The notes beneath the pieces are model-generated. The model had not been told where the DNA came from and did no database searches. It worked only from the letters and a program-made list of their open reading frames with translations. Shown here in pieces: positions 55,321 to 63,566 of a stretch of 63,761 nucleotides of DNA. This stretch comes from Thermotogota bacterium (lineage in GTDB: Bacteria > Thermotogota > Thermotogae > Thermotogales > Thermotogaceae), in assembly GCA_030550515.1 (NCBI GenBank), contig JAUQPE010000012.1:19873-83633 (forward strand). Direction: 5' to 3'. Every line of letters starts with the position of its first letter. Within the stretch, counting starts at the first letter, position 1. The translations under genes and the position numbers were made by a program.

Positions 55321-56478
55321 TTGAGAGTCTACATACTGAGGTACTCGGAGATCGGCTTGAAGAGGAAGAACAGAGCGGATTTCGAGAAAGCCCTCAGGGA
55401 GAACATCGAGAGGGTGACGGGAAAAAGGGTTCTGAGGATCTGGGGAAGGTTTCTCCTGCCCATCGAAGACGGTGTGGTGCTGGACGAGAAGCTGAAAAGA
55501 ATCTTCGGGATCCAAAGCTTCAGCAAAGGTTTCTTCACAGACCACAACTTCGAGAACATCAGGAGGTTTTCCCTGAAGGTCGTCGAGGAAAGGGTTGAAA
55601 GGCAACCCGCCAAAACCTTCAAAGTCCAAACTAAAAAGGCCTACAAGGAGTACAAGATGGGGATCTACGAGGTGAACAGAGAAATCGGGTCACTCGTTCT
55701 GAGAAACTTCGAACAACTCAGCGTGGACGTGCACAACCCCGACTTCGTCCTGGGAATAGAGATCAGGCCTGAGGGGACCTTGATCTACGCGGACAGGACG
55801 GAGTGCTACGGGGGTCTTCCCGTTGGAACAGGTGGTAAGGCGCTCCTGTTCCTGTCAGGGGGAATAGACAGCCCCGTTGCGGGTTGGTACGCTTTGAAGA
55901 GGGGTGTCATATTCGAAGCCGTGACGTTCGTTTCACCCCCCTTCACGTCCGAGGGTGCCCTGGAAAAGGTGAGGGAGATCTTGAGGGTTCTCAAAGAGTA
56001 CAGCAGCGGCCATCCGCTGAAGCTTCACGTTGTCAACCTCACTAAGGTGCAGCTCGCCGTGAAGAAACACGCGCCGGACAAGTACTCCCTGATCCTGTAC
56101 AGGAGGTCGATGATGAGGATAGCGGACATGATCGCGGACGAAGTCGGCGCCAGCGCCTTCTACACGGGAGAGAACGTGGGTCAGGTGGCGAGTCAAACCC
56201 TCGAGAACTTGTGGAGTATAGAGAGTGTCACCACCAGGCCGGTCATAAGACCCCTTTCAGGTTTCGACAAGATGGAGATCGTCGCGAAGGCGAAAGAGAT
56301 AGGGACTTACGAGATATCGGTGAGACCCTTCCAAGACAGCTGCGTGTTCTTCGCACCGAAAAATCCCGCGACGAAATCGCGCCCATCGATACTCGAAGAG
56401 ATAGAGAGGAACGTGCCGGAACTTTCCCAACTCGAGCGCGAGGCCTACGAGACCAGACGGGTAGAGGTGATAGGGTGA
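55321..56478 (+). CDS. thiI: tRNA 4-thiouridine synthetase
   Basis: ThiI adenylates U8 of tRNA and inserts sulfur. An N-terminal ferredoxin-like domain plus THUMP domain (RVEREP-like region VERQPAKTFKVQTKKAYKEY, then LIYADRTECYGGLPVGTGG) precedes the PP-loop SGGIDS at residues 179-184. A Cys in FQDSCVFFAPK near residue 342 is conserved in the short form. The 385-residue protein lacks the rhodanese domain of E. coli ThiI, so the persulfide must come from a partner; the cysteine desulfurase two genes downstream is a good candidate. Start TTG 55321. Confidence 0.95.
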   Translation: MRVYILRYSEIGLKRKNRADFEKALRENIERVTGKRVLRIWGRFLLPIEDGVVLDEKLKRIFGIQSFSKGFFTDHNFENIRRFSLKVVEERVERQPAKTFKVQTKKAYKEYKMGIYEVNREIGSLVLRNFEQLSVDVHNPDFVLGIEIRPEGTLIYADRTECYGGLPVGTGGKALLFLSGGIDSPVAGWYALKRGVIFEAVTFVSPPFTSEGALEKVREILRVLKEYSSGHPLKLHVVNLTKVQLAVKKHAPDKYSLILYRRSMMRIADMIADEVGASAFYTGENVGQVASQTLENLWSIESVTTRPVIRPLSGFDKMEIVAKAKEIGTYEISVRPFQDSCVFFAPKNPATKSRPSILEEIERNVPELSQLEREAYETRRVEVIG

Positions 56479-57251
56479 AGAGACTTTTCGTCACCGTCTA
56501 CTTCTACATAATGGCCGTGTTGTACGTATTTTTCTACGGTGGATTCGTGCTGGTGAGGGCGAGATTCATGAGAGACAGGGTCAAGGCGAGGGCCTACGTA
56601 CTCTCCGAGATAGAGAAGTTCGGCAGGAGGGCCTTCAGCTGGCTGTTCTCCAAGGTCGTGGTGGAGGGTGAAGAGAACGTACCGAAAGACAAAAACGTGG
56701 TCGTGGTGGCGAACCACCAGAGTCTGATGGACATACCCTTGATCCTCGGTTTCGTGAAAACGGGCGCCTTCATAGCCAAGAAAGAGCTGAAGAAGATCCC
56801 CGGCATCAATTGGTACATAGACTACCTCGGTGGGGTGTATTTGGACAGGAGTGACCCGAAGAAGGCCGTCCGGGCGATCAGGGAGGTCATGGAGAAGCTC
56901 AAGCAAGGTGTGTCCTTCGTGTTGTTCCCGGAGGGCACCAGGTCACCCACGGGAGAGGTCTTGCCTTTCAAACAGGATAGTTTGATGATCGCCTACAGGA
57001 CGGGAACTCCCGTGCTCCCCATTGCCATATGGGGAACCTACCACATGATTCCGAAGGGCAGGTTCCTGTTCTCGCCACAGACCGTCTACCTCAGAGTGTT
57101 ACCTCCCGTGGACCCGTCACGTTTTTCCTCGGAAGCCGAACTCAGGGAGCACGTGGAAGGTCTCATCAGAGAGCACATAGAGATCTTGAAGAAGAGGTGG
57201 GAGGATGAGGGTGTACCTGGACAACAACGCCACAACCAGACTGGACGATAG
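56475..57251 (+). CDS. plsC: 1-acyl-sn-glycerol-3-phosphate acyltransferase
   Basis: PlsC adds the second acyl chain to make phosphatidic acid. An N-terminal membrane helix (VTVYFYIMAVLYVFFYGG) is followed by the HX4D motif in NHQSLMD, the substrate loop FVLFPEGTRSPTGEV and GTPVLPIAIWG. Length is 258 residues. GTG 56475 overlaps the thiI stop; the reading from 56211 is out-of-frame thiI. The 3' end overlaps the desulfurase start by 47 bases, an unusually long overlap. Confidence 0.94.
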   Translation: MKRLFVTVYFYIMAVLYVFFYGGFVLVRARFMRDRVKARAYVLSEIEKFGRRAFSWLFSKVVVEGEENVPKDKNVVVVANHQSLMDIPLILGFVKTGAFIAKKELKKIPGINWYIDYLGGVYLDRSDPKKAVRAIREVMEKLKQGVSFVLFPEGTRSPTGEVLPFKQDSLMIAYRTGTPVLPIAIWGTYHMIPKGRFLFSPQTVYLRVLPPVDPSRFSSEAELREHVEGLIREHIEILKKRWEDEGVPGQQRHNQTGR

Positions 57252-58356
57252 GGTCCTCGATGAGATGATAGCCTTCTACGGGGAAAAGTACGGCAACCCG
57301 AACTCTGCCCACGGGATGGGGTTGGAGGCGAACCTCCACATGGAGAAAGCGAGGGACACCATCGCGAAGTTGCTCGGTGCCCAGCCGACGGAGATCTACT
57401 TCACCTCGTGCGCCACGGAGGCCATCAACTGGGTGTTGAAAGGTGTGGCCGAGGCCTTTGAAAAGAGAAAGAGGACCATCGTCACGACCCCCATAGAGCA
57501 CAAAGCGGTGCTTGAACCGCTCAGCTATCTGGAGAGGAAGGGGTTCAAGATCAAGTACGCCCCCGTCGACGAGAGAGGCGTGGTGATCCTAGAAGAGTTT
57601 GAAAGGATCGTGGACGAGGACACCTTCTTGGTCTCCGTCATGGCGGCCAACAACGAGGTGGGGACCATCGAGCCGATCGAGGACATCGTCAGGATAGCGA
57701 AGAAGAAGAACCCAGAAGTCCTCGTACACGTCGACGCCGTCCAGGCGCTGGGAAAAATTCCTTTCTCGCTCGAAAAGCTCAACGTCGATTACGCCACGTT
57801 CAGCGCCCACAAGTTCCACGGTCCCAAGGGAGTCGGTTTCGCCTACATCAGGCGCGGTGTGCCCATTAGACCCTTGATACACGGTGGAGGACAAGAGAGG
57901 GGATTCAGGTCGGGCACGCAGAACGTCCCAGGAATCGTCGCAACGGCACTGGCTTTGAAACTTGCCATCGAGGAGTTGGAAGATTCCATCGCCAAGATGA
58001 AGCGCCTCAGGGACAAACTCGTGGAAGGCTTGAGGAAGTTGGGAGCCCACATCATCACACCTCTCGAGATATCCCTTCCAAACACGCTCTCCGTCGCTTT
58101 CCCACCTTACAGGGGCTCTCTCATCCAAAATCTACTTTCCGGTTACGGCGTGTACGTCTCCACCACCTCCGCGTGCACCAGCAAAGACGAACACTTGAGT
58201 CACGTCCTGAAGGCGATGAACGTCGATCCGAAGATCGCACAGTCTGCCATAAGGATAAGCCTCAGCAAGTTCACCACAGAAGAGGAGATCGACTTCTTCC
58301 TGGAGAAAATGAAAGAAATACTGGATTTACTCAAGATAAGTTCGGAAAATCGGTGA
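57205..58356 (+). CDS. NifS/IscS-like cysteine desulfurase
   Basis: A PLP enzyme that takes sulfur from cysteine as an enzyme persulfide. YLDNNATTRLDDRVL opens it, NNEVGTIEPI and HVDAVQALGK are the PLP blocks, the PLP lysine is in SAHKFHGPKGVGF, and the catalytic loop is STTSACTSKDEHLS with the Cys. This matches the Thermotoga maritima NifS-like structure protein (384 residues, from memory; here 383). No IscU/SufU gene is beside it. With thiI it probably supplies sulfur for tRNA thiolation. Confidence 0.95.
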   Translation: MRVYLDNNATTRLDDRVLDEMIAFYGEKYGNPNSAHGMGLEANLHMEKARDTIAKLLGAQPTEIYFTSCATEAINWVLKGVAEAFEKRKRTIVTTPIEHKAVLEPLSYLERKGFKIKYAPVDERGVVILEEFERIVDEDTFLVSVMAANNEVGTIEPIEDIVRIAKKKNPEVLVHVDAVQALGKIPFSLEKLNVDYATFSAHKFHGPKGVGFAYIRRGVPIRPLIHGGGQERGFRSGTQNVPGIVATALALKLAIEELEDSIAKMKRLRDKLVEGLRKLGAHIITPLEISLPNTLSVAFPPYRGSLIQNLLSGYGVYVSTTSACTSKDEHLSHVLKAMNVDPKIAQSAIRISLSKFTTEEEIDFFLEKMKEILDLLKISSENR

Positions 58357-58370
58357 TATTTTCCTTCAAA

Positions 58371-58379
58371 TGGTATAAT
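58371..58379 (+). promoter_or_regulatory. Extended -10 promoter ahead of yicC-remA-gmk-rpoZ
   Basis: TGGTATAAT, a full extended -10 box, 24 bases before the GTG at 58403. The inverted repeat GGAAAAT/ATTTTCC just upstream overlaps the preceding stop but lacks a T-run, so I do not call it a terminator. Confidence 0.68.
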
Positions 58380-58402
58380 CCAAGTAAAAGGAGGAAAAAC
58401 TG

Positions 58403-59281
58403 GTGATGAAAAGCATGACCGGATACAGCCGAGTCGAGGCGATGAGGGGATCGTACCAGTTCAGGGTCGAGGCGAAATCGCTGAACTCCAAAACTCTGAA
58501 CGTCATCCTCCAGATTCCAGGTTTTCTCTCTTCGAAAGAGCTGGAGCTCAACTCCCTTGTGGAAGAGTACGTGAAACGCGGCAGGGTTACCGTGAGGGTG
58601 AACGTGAAGTTCTTGGAACCTCCAAAACTCGTCGAGATCGACAAAAACGCGTTGACAAGCTATCACGCACTCTTGGAAAACGTCGTGACGACGCTTTCTT
58701 TGCCGGAGCCGGTGAAACTTTCGGACCTTCTGAACTTTAGGGAACTCTTCAGGTTTGACCTGTCGGACGAAGAGATAGAAAGCATCTGGCAGTCGCTTGT
58801 ACCCGTGCTGCGCGAAGCCCTCGAAAGACTCGTTCAAGAGAGGATGAAAGAGGGTGAAAGGCTTCGAAAAGATTTGCAAAACATTCTGGAGAATCTCAAA
58901 GTCAAAGTCGATGGAATAGAAAGACTCGCAGGAGAACTCAACAAGGTGTACAGGGAAAGGCTGAGGGACGAGTTGAGAAGACTTCTGCCAGACGGCGTGG
59001 AGGTGAAAGAAGACGTGCTCGAAAATCACCTCGCCGCCATCGCCGTGAGAGCGGACATAAGGGAAGAGCTCGTCAGACTCAGAAGTCACATCGAAAGAGC
59101 GTTCGAGCTTTTCAACGCCGAAGAGCCGGTGGGAACGCACCTCGACTTCGTGTCTCAAGAGATGCTCAGGGAACTCAACACGATCCTTTCGAAGTCGATC
59201 TTGAAGGAAATATCTGAGCTCGCACTCGACGGGAAGGTCCTCGTCGCGCAGTTCAGGGAGCAAGTTCAAAACGTGGAGTGA
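58403..59281 (+). CDS. yicC: YicC/YloC-family endoribonuclease
   Basis: KSMTGYSRVEA at the start and EAKSLNSKTLNV are the YicC N-terminal hallmark; the C-terminal DUF1732 block runs from ENHLAAIAVRADIREELVRL through PVGTHLDFVSQEMLRELNTI to the end. E. coli YicC was reported as a ribonuclease acting on small RNA. Length is 292 residues. GTG 58403 is preferred by its eight-base distance from AGGAGG; ATG 58406 is also possible. It leads a conserved gene set with remA, gmk and rpoZ. Confidence 0.94.
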   Translation: MMKSMTGYSRVEAMRGSYQFRVEAKSLNSKTLNVILQIPGFLSSKELELNSLVEEYVKRGRVTVRVNVKFLEPPKLVEIDKNALTSYHALLENVVTTLSLPEPVKLSDLLNFRELFRFDLSDEEIESIWQSLVPVLREALERLVQERMKEGERLRKDLQNILENLKVKVDGIERLAGELNKVYRERLRDELRRLLPDGVEVKEDVLENHLAAIAVRADIREELVRLRSHIERAFELFNAEEPVGTHLDFVSQEMLRELNTILSKSILKEISELALDGKVLVAQFREQVQNVE

Positions 59282-59293
59282 GGGGGAGAGAAG

Positions 59294-59572
59294 ATGTACG
59301 GTTTGATCAACATAGGTTTTGGAAACGTGATCGCTGGAGACAGAGTCATCGCAATCGTCAACCCGGAGTCTTCTCCTCTGAAGAGGATGAAGGACGAGGC
59401 GAAGATGGAGGGAAAACTCATAGACGCGACTTACGGCAGAAAGACTCGATCCATCATCATCACGGACAGCAACCACATCATCCTCAGCGCCATACAGCCA
59501 GAAACCATCGCCCAGAGGTTCATGCAGAACTTTTACGAAATAGAGAAGAGCCTGAGGGAAATGAAGAAGTAA
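59294..59572 (+). CDS. RemA-like (DUF370) DNA-binding protein
   Basis: A 92-residue protein: [32 protein letters not shown] and [20 protein letters not shown] are the DUF370/RemA pattern. In Bacillus subtilis RemA activates biofilm matrix genes; here its targets are unknown. It lies 12 bases after yicC and four before gmk, an order common in Firmicutes and Thermotogae. Confidence 0.93.
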   Translation: MYGLINIGFGNVIAGDRVIAIVNPESSPLKRMKDEAKMEGKLIDATYGRKTRSIIITDSNHIILSAIQPETIAQRFMQNFYEIEKSLREMKK

Positions 59573-59575
59573 GGG

Positions 59576-60208
59576 ATGAGGGTCGTGAGGGGATCGCTGT
59601 ACGTCGTCTGCGGACCATCGGGTGCCGGAAAGACGAGCATCATCAGGGGGGCTCTGGAGAAGCTCCAAAACGTTGTCTTTTCTGTCTCCTGTACGACCAG
59701 GCCGAAGAGACCAGGTGAAGTCGACGGAAGGGACTACTTCTTCATCTCGGAGGAAGAATTCTTGAACAGGGTGAAGAACGGCGAGTTCTTGGAATGGGCG
59801 AAGGTCCACGGTCACCTTTACGGGACCCTCAAGTCCTTCGTGGAGGAACACCTGAGCGCAGGTGAAGACGTCCTGTTGGACATAGACGTTCAGGGTGCCA
59901 TCTCCTTGAAGCGGAAGGGTGTGGAGGCCGTCTTCATCTACGTCGCCCCGCCTTCCTACGAAGAGTTGAAGAGCAGGATCGCCAAGAGGGGAACGGAAAA
60001 AGAAACGGACGTGATAGTGAGGCTCGAGAACGCCAAGTGGGAGCTCATGTTCATGGACGAGTTCGATTACCTCATCGTGAATTCCGATCTGACCAGATCG
60101 ATAGACCTGCTGGTGTCGATCGTCGAAGCGGAAAGGACAAGGGTGAGCAGGAACAAGGCTTTCATCGACGAACTCGTGATGGAGGTGAAAGGATGGAAAA
60201 GATCGTGA
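59576..60208 (+). CDS. gmk: Guanylate kinase
   Basis: Gmk phosphorylates GMP to GDP. The P-loop is [11 protein letters not shown] at residues 12-22, the GMP-binding block [17 protein letters not shown] follows, then [12 protein letters not shown]. Length is 210 residues. The stop lies 16 bases inside rpoZ, so the two are tightly coupled, as in many bacteria. Confidence 0.97.
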   Translation: MRVVRGSLYVVCGPSGAGKTSIIRGALEKLQNVVFSVSCTTRPKRPGEVDGRDYFFISEEEFLNRVKNGEFLEWAKVHGHLYGTLKSFVEEHLSAGEDVLLDIDVQGAISLKRKGVEAVFIYVAPPSYEELKSRIAKRGTEKETDVIVRLENAKWELMFMDEFDYLIVNSDLTRSIDLLVSIVEAERTRVSRNKAFIDELVMEVKGWKRS

Positions 60209-60432
60209 AGTTCCAACTCAAGTACGACGAGTTGTTGAAGAAGATACCCTACAAGTACGCCATCCCCGTGGCCGTGGCGAAGAGGGCGGAGGCCTTGAAA
60301 GAGATATCCAAACCCTTCGTGGTGACCGAGGACGAAAACCCCGTCAGCATAGCCTTCATGGAACTCAGCATGAACTACGTGAGGATCAAAAACGAGGAGA
60401 TCCTCAAGGCGCTCATCCCGAAGGTGAAGTGA
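60193..60432 (+). CDS. rpoZ: RNA polymerase omega subunit
   Basis: A 79-residue protein from ATG 60193, with GGAGGTGA directly upstream inside gmk. [25 protein letters not shown] contains the omega pattern (N/YKYxLxxxxAkRArxL), and [17 protein letters not shown] matches the C-terminal helix. The omega subunit helps assemble beta-prime. The position between gmk and coaBC is typical and supports the call. Confidence 0.93.
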   Translation: MEKIVKFQLKYDELLKKIPYKYAIPVAVAKRAEALKEISKPFVVTEDENPVSIAFMELSMNYVRIKNEEILKALIPKVK

Positions 60433-60434
60433 TC

Positions 60435-61616
60435 ATGAACGTTTTGCTCTGCGTCTCGAGTGGAATCGCCATCTACAAGACGGTCGACCTCGCGAGCAGG
60501 TTGAGGAAGATGGGACACGACCTGAAGGTCGTGATGACACCGAAAGCCGCCGAGTTGGTCTCACCTTCAGTTTTCTCCGCAGTGGGAGGCTGTCCCGTCT
60601 ACGTGGACGAAGAAGACGTGAAAGACGGTTGGATAGCCCACACGGAGATCTCCCGCTGGGCGGATGTCCTGGTGGTCGCCCCCGCCACCGCCAACACCAT
60701 CGCCAAGATCGCCCACGGGTTTGCGGACAACATCCTCACGCTCACGGTCTTGGCTTACAACAAGAAGGAAAAGATCCTGGTCCCAACCATGAACGCGAGG
60801 ATGTACGAAAACCCCATCTTTCTAGAAAACCTCGAGAAGTTGAAGAACGCGGGTTGGTTCGTTGTGGAACCGGAAGAGGGGCACCTTGCGTGCGGTGAGG
60901 TGGGTAAAGGGAGATACCCAGACAACGAGAAGATAGTGGAGGCGATACACGTCCTGACGACACCGAAAAAACTTTTCGGAAAGAAAGTCTTGGTGACGGC
61001 GGGCCCGACCCGGGAGAGGATAGACGACGTGCGTTTCATAACGAACGCCAGTTCCGGGAAGATGGGGTACGCCCTCGCGACCGTCGCCAAGAGAATGGGC
61101 GCTCGGGTGTGCCTCATTTCGGGACCCACACACTTGGCTCCTCCGCACTTTGTCGATGAGTTCGTACGCGTGGAGAGTGCCGACGAGATGTACCAAGAGG
61201 TGATGAAGCGCTTCGAGGACGTCGACCTGGTCATCATGAACGCGGCCGTTGGGGACTACAAACCGAAGGAGAGGTTCCAGGGAAAACTCAAGAAAGACTC
61301 ACCTGAGCTGACGCTTCACCTCGTGAGGACACGCGATATCCTGCGGGAACTTGGAGAGAGAAAGACGAAACAGGTGCTCGTTGGATTCGCCGCCGAGGTG
61401 GAGAACTTTGAAGAAAACGCCAGAAAGAAGATTTTGGAGAAGAATTTGGATTTCATAGTAGTCAACGACGCGCGAAAGACCCTTGGATCCGAGACCGCGG
61501 AAGTTTGGGTGTTCGGGAGGGAGGGACTCCTTGAAAGGATCGAAGAGGGCGATAAAATCTCTGTTGCTCATCGCGTTCTCGATTTGGTCGTCGCTTCTTT
61601 GGGCGGTGAACGTTGA
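60435..61616 (+). CDS. coaBC: Bifunctional phosphopantothenoylcysteine decarboxylase / phosphopantothenate-cysteine ligase
   Basis: CoaBC performs two steps of coenzyme A synthesis. The flavoprotein decarboxylase half (residues 1-175) has VSSGIAIYKTVDLASRL, the HTEISRWADVLVVAPATANT block with catalytic His, and the Cys in HLACGEVGKGRY. The ligase half has TAGPTRERIDDVRFITNASS, GKMGYALA and NAAVGDYKPKE. I start at ATG 60435 rather than GTG 60429 because AAGGTGA sits eight bases ahead. Length is 393 residues. It overlaps the next gene by 86 bases. Confidence 0.96.
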   Translation: MNVLLCVSSGIAIYKTVDLASRLRKMGHDLKVVMTPKAAELVSPSVFSAVGGCPVYVDEEDVKDGWIAHTEISRWADVLVVAPATANTIAKIAHGFADNILTLTVLAYNKKEKILVPTMNARMYENPIFLENLEKLKNAGWFVVEPEEGHLACGEVGKGRYPDNEKIVEAIHVLTTPKKLFGKKVLVTAGPTRERIDDVRFITNASSGKMGYALATVAKRMGARVCLISGPTHLAPPHFVDEFVRVESADEMYQEVMKRFEDVDLVIMNAAVGDYKPKERFQGKLKKDSPELTLHLVRTRDILRELGERKTKQVLVGFAAEVENFEENARKKILEKNLDFIVVNDARKTLGSETAEVWVFGREGLLERIEEGDKISVAHRVLDLVVASLGGER

Positions 61617-62490
61617 CCTCAAACTGATCTCGGATATCAAGGAAGACGGTGTCTTTGTGCACGTGCTCGTGAACTGCGACGAGGGGATAACTCCTCTCTT
61701 CGTCCAGGTGGAGAACCAACAGCATGGGTTCTTCAGGTATTTCGGCAAATGGGTGTGTTGTTTCAAATCCAGCTTGGGGGATGGCAGGAAGGTCATGAAG
61801 GTGTTCTTGGAAACGAAAGATCAAGTGATGGTGCTTGAAAGAGAAGTCTACGTCCTAGAGGGCGTGGTCGTTCCGCTGAGGGGAGAAGACGTGGACTTCT
61901 CGTACAGAATAATCACCGAACACGTCGTGCAACCAGGTGAGACTCTCTGGTCCATAGCGAACAAATACAAGGTGAGAGTGGGAGATCTCATCCTGATAAA
62001 TAGGCTTTCGGATCCGAACAGGCTCTTCGTCGGTCAGAAGTTGAAGATAGGCAGGGTTTCGCCAAAGGAAAGCCCCGTGACGGTCGTGGTGAACGTTTTC
62101 ACTTCGAAACTTGCCGTCTACTACGACGAAAAACTGTTGAGGGTCTATCCTGTGGCGGTGGGACGAAGCGACGCCACACCCGTGGGTAAGTACTGGATAA
62201 TCCAAAAGGAGATAGACCCCGCCCTGTATTGGTTTGGCGAGTACATCCCTCCCCGGATCCCGCTCAACGGGCTTGGAACGAGGTATCTACAGCTTTCCAA
62301 CCCAACTTACGCCATACACGGTACCTCGAAACCTTGGGAGATTGGAAAGAGGATCTCGCACGGATGCATCAGGATGTTCAACAGAGACGTCGAAGAACTC
62401 GACGCCTTCGCGGGTATCGGAACGGAAGTTCTGGTGGTGAATTTCGAAGGGATGTTTCCCGAGAGGCTCTCCGATCTGGCCAGAAGATGA
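61531..62490 (+). CDS. LysM plus YkuD domain L,D-transpeptidase
   Basis: From TTG 61531 (GGGAGGGAGGG upstream) the product has a signal peptide (SLLLIAFSIWSSLLWA), a beta domain to about residue 125, a LysM peptidoglycan-binding repeat (HVVQPGETLWSIANKYKVRV, FVGQKLKIGR) and a YkuD domain with HGTSKPWEIGKRISHGCIRM containing the catalytic His and Cys (SHGCIRM). Such enzymes make 3-3 peptidoglycan cross-links or attach proteins to the wall. Length is 319 residues. The first 86 bases lie inside coaBC. Confidence 0.93.
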   Translation: MKGSKRAIKSLLLIAFSIWSSLLWAVNVDLKLISDIKEDGVFVHVLVNCDEGITPLFVQVENQQHGFFRYFGKWVCCFKSSLGDGRKVMKVFLETKDQVMVLEREVYVLEGVVVPLRGEDVDFSYRIITEHVVQPGETLWSIANKYKVRVGDLILINRLSDPNRLFVGQKLKIGRVSPKESPVTVVVNVFTSKLAVYYDEKLLRVYPVAVGRSDATPVGKYWIIQKEIDPALYWFGEYIPPRIPLNGLGTRYLQLSNPTYAIHGTSKPWEIGKRISHGCIRMFNRDVEELDAFAGIGTEVLVVNFEGMFPERLSDLARR

Positions 62491-62492
62491 AA

Positions 62493-62514
62493 AGGCGGGG
62501 TCTCTACCCCGCCT
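62493..62514. terminator. Bidirectional terminator between convergent genes
   Basis: AGGCGGGG (62493-62500) and CCCCGCCT (62507-62514) form a perfect eight-pair stem with a six-base loop. On the minus strand it is followed by TTTTC, on the plus strand by CTTTC. It lies in the 27-base gap between two convergent stops. Confidence 0.85.
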
Positions 62515-62517
62515 CTT

Positions 62518-62940
62518 TCACCAGCTGCACCTTCTGCCTTTCTTCTCCACTCTCTTTCTATACTCAGCGAGCCTTTGGTTGCTTTCCTTCAAAAACTTTG
62601 AGAGTTTCTTCTCGAAGTCTAGGTCTTTGGGTTTTTCTTCTCCGGTTCTCTCCTGCGTTCCTTGGTTAGCTTGCGTCGTTTGGTTGGTTTGACTCGTTTC
62701 GACTTTCTCCGGTGCCTCTGCGTCCTTTAGGGAGAGTTCCCATCCACCGTTTCTGGAGCGCCCTATGACCTTTGCCGAGATCTCTTGTCCTTCCTTCAAG
62801 TAGTCTTCAACGTTTTTGACGAAACTCTTCGAGATCTTCGAGATGTGTATGAAGCCCTTTTCCCCCCCTTCGATGTCCACGATCGCTCCGAATTTCAGGA
62901 TCTTGGAAACCTTGCCCTTCACTATGTCACCAACTTTCAC
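62518..62940 (-). CDS. S1 RNA-binding domain protein
   Basis: Residues 1-73 form an S1 domain (VGDIVKGKVSKILKFGAIVD, EKGFIHISKIS, VEDYLKEGQEISAKVIG, GGWELSLKDA). It is followed by a low-complexity linker rich in Thr, Gln and Asn (about residues 82-103) and a basic helical tail ending in KKGRRCSW. This resembles the Bacillus YugI/YabR general-stress proteins. The start is GTG 62940 after GAGGAGGG. RNA binding is likely; target unknown. Confidence 0.9.
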   Translation of the reverse strand: MKVGDIVKGKVSKILKFGAIVDIEGGEKGFIHISKISKSFVKNVEDYLKEGQEISAKVIGRSRNGGWELSLKDAEAPEKVETSQTNQTTQANQGTQERTGEEKPKDLDFEKKLSKFLKESNQRLAEYRKRVEKKGRRCSW

Positions 62941-62981
62941 GAAAAACCCTCCTCACAGAATCGTGTTTTCCTAAGTAATCC

Positions 62982-63197
62982 TCAGTAATTCTCTCCGTAC
63001 TTTCTCCTGAACTTTTCCACTCTTCCCTCCGTGTCGACGATCAGGAGACCACCTTTACCACCCGAAGTGTAGAATGGGTGGCAGTTCGAACACACGTCTA
63101 TCCTGATCCTCTCGGCGGTCGTCCAGAAGGTGTGCTCCGCCCCACAGGCGCACTTCACAGTAACTAACCTCATCTCAGGATGAATACCTTTCTTCAT
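62982..63197 (-). CDS. rpmE: Ribosomal protein L31, zinc-binding type
   Basis: A 71-residue L31: [20 protein letters not shown], then [15 protein letters not shown] with the CxC and CxxC zinc ligands, and [18 protein letters not shown] 63197 gives the family start, with GAGGTGA eight bases further up; GTG 63209 adds four residues. The zinc-type form may serve as zinc store. It is followed 41 bases later by the S1-domain gene, probably one transcript. Confidence 0.96.
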   Translation of the reverse strand: MKKGIHPEMRLVTVKCACGAEHTFWTTAERIRIDVCSNCHPFYTSGGKGGLLIVDTEGRVEKFRRKYGENY

Positions 63198-63238
63198 CCT
63201 TCCCTTCACCTCGCGTCCAGTTTTTTATCACAAAGCAA

Positions 63239-63267
63239 ATAGTACCACATCGATCCTGAAAAATCAA
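63239..63267 (-). promoter_or_regulatory. Promoter of rpmE
   Basis: Minus strand: -35 TTGATT (63262-63267), 17-base spacer, -10 TACTAT (63239-63244). The -35 box overlaps the T-tract and last stem base of the cold-shock gene terminator. Confidence 0.6.
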
Positions 63268-63288
63268 GCCCCCGGGATACCGGGGGCT
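63258..63288 (-). terminator. Rho-independent terminator of the cold-shock gene
   Basis: AGCCCCCGG (minus strand; 63280-63288) pairs with CCGGGGGCT (63267-63275) around a four-base loop, followed on the minus strand by TGATTTTTC. It lies 12 bases after the csp stop. Confidence 0.9.
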
Positions 63289-63299
63289 CATTGGTTTCG

Positions 63300-63500
63300 T
63301 TACTTGATGACTCTCACGTGTGCCGCCTGTGGACCTTTCTTCCCTTGCTGGATCTCGAACTCGACGATCTGGCCTTCCTTCAGCGTCTTGTAACCCTCCA
63401 TCTCGATAGCCGACCAGTGCACGAACACGTCTCCTCCGTCGTCCTTTGTGATGAATCCGTAGCCCTTCTTGGCGTCGAACCACTTAACCTTTCCTCTCAT
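63300..63500 (-). CDS. Cold-shock domain protein
   Basis: A 66-residue CSD protein: [20 protein letters not shown] contains RNP1 (KGYGFI), and [11 protein letters not shown] is RNP2 (VFVHW). The end [11 protein letters not shown] is standard. It binds single-stranded nucleic acid and melts RNA structure. ATG 63500 follows AAGGAGG at eight bases. It has its own near-consensus promoter and a strong terminator, so it is a single-gene unit, probably highly expressed. The extension to 63542 is leader sequence. Confidence 0.97.
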   Translation of the reverse strand: MRGKVKWFDAKKGYGFITKDDGGDVFVHWSAIEMEGYKTLKEGQIVEFEIQQGKKGPQAAHVRVIK

Positions 63501-63537
63501 ACCACATGCCTCCTTAAAAAAAGATGGTACTGTGGAG

Positions 63538-63566
63538 ATCATATCACTTTTCTTGCCTCATGTCAA
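63538..63566 (-). promoter_or_regulatory. Promoter of the cold-shock gene
   Basis: Minus strand: consensus -35 TTGACA (63561-63566), 17-base spacer, -10 TATGAT (63538-63543). The leader is about 30 bases and contains a run of Ts before AAGGAGG. This is the best promoter match in the window. Confidence 0.88.

Noticed and set aside
56211-56474. N-terminal extension of the acyltransferase
   Set aside because: It is thiI read in another frame; the GTG at 56475 gives the expected membrane-anchor start.
58343-58363. GGAAAAT/ATTTTCC inverted repeat as terminator of the cysteine desulfurase gene
   Set aside because: It overlaps the stop codon, has a weak AT-rich stem and is not followed by a T-run.
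58331-59851. A 506-codon antisense frame across yicC, the RemA-like gene and gmk
   Set aside because: It spans three well-identified genes on the other strand and reads as His/Val/Leu/Arg-rich shadow sequence, a common effect of codon bias here.
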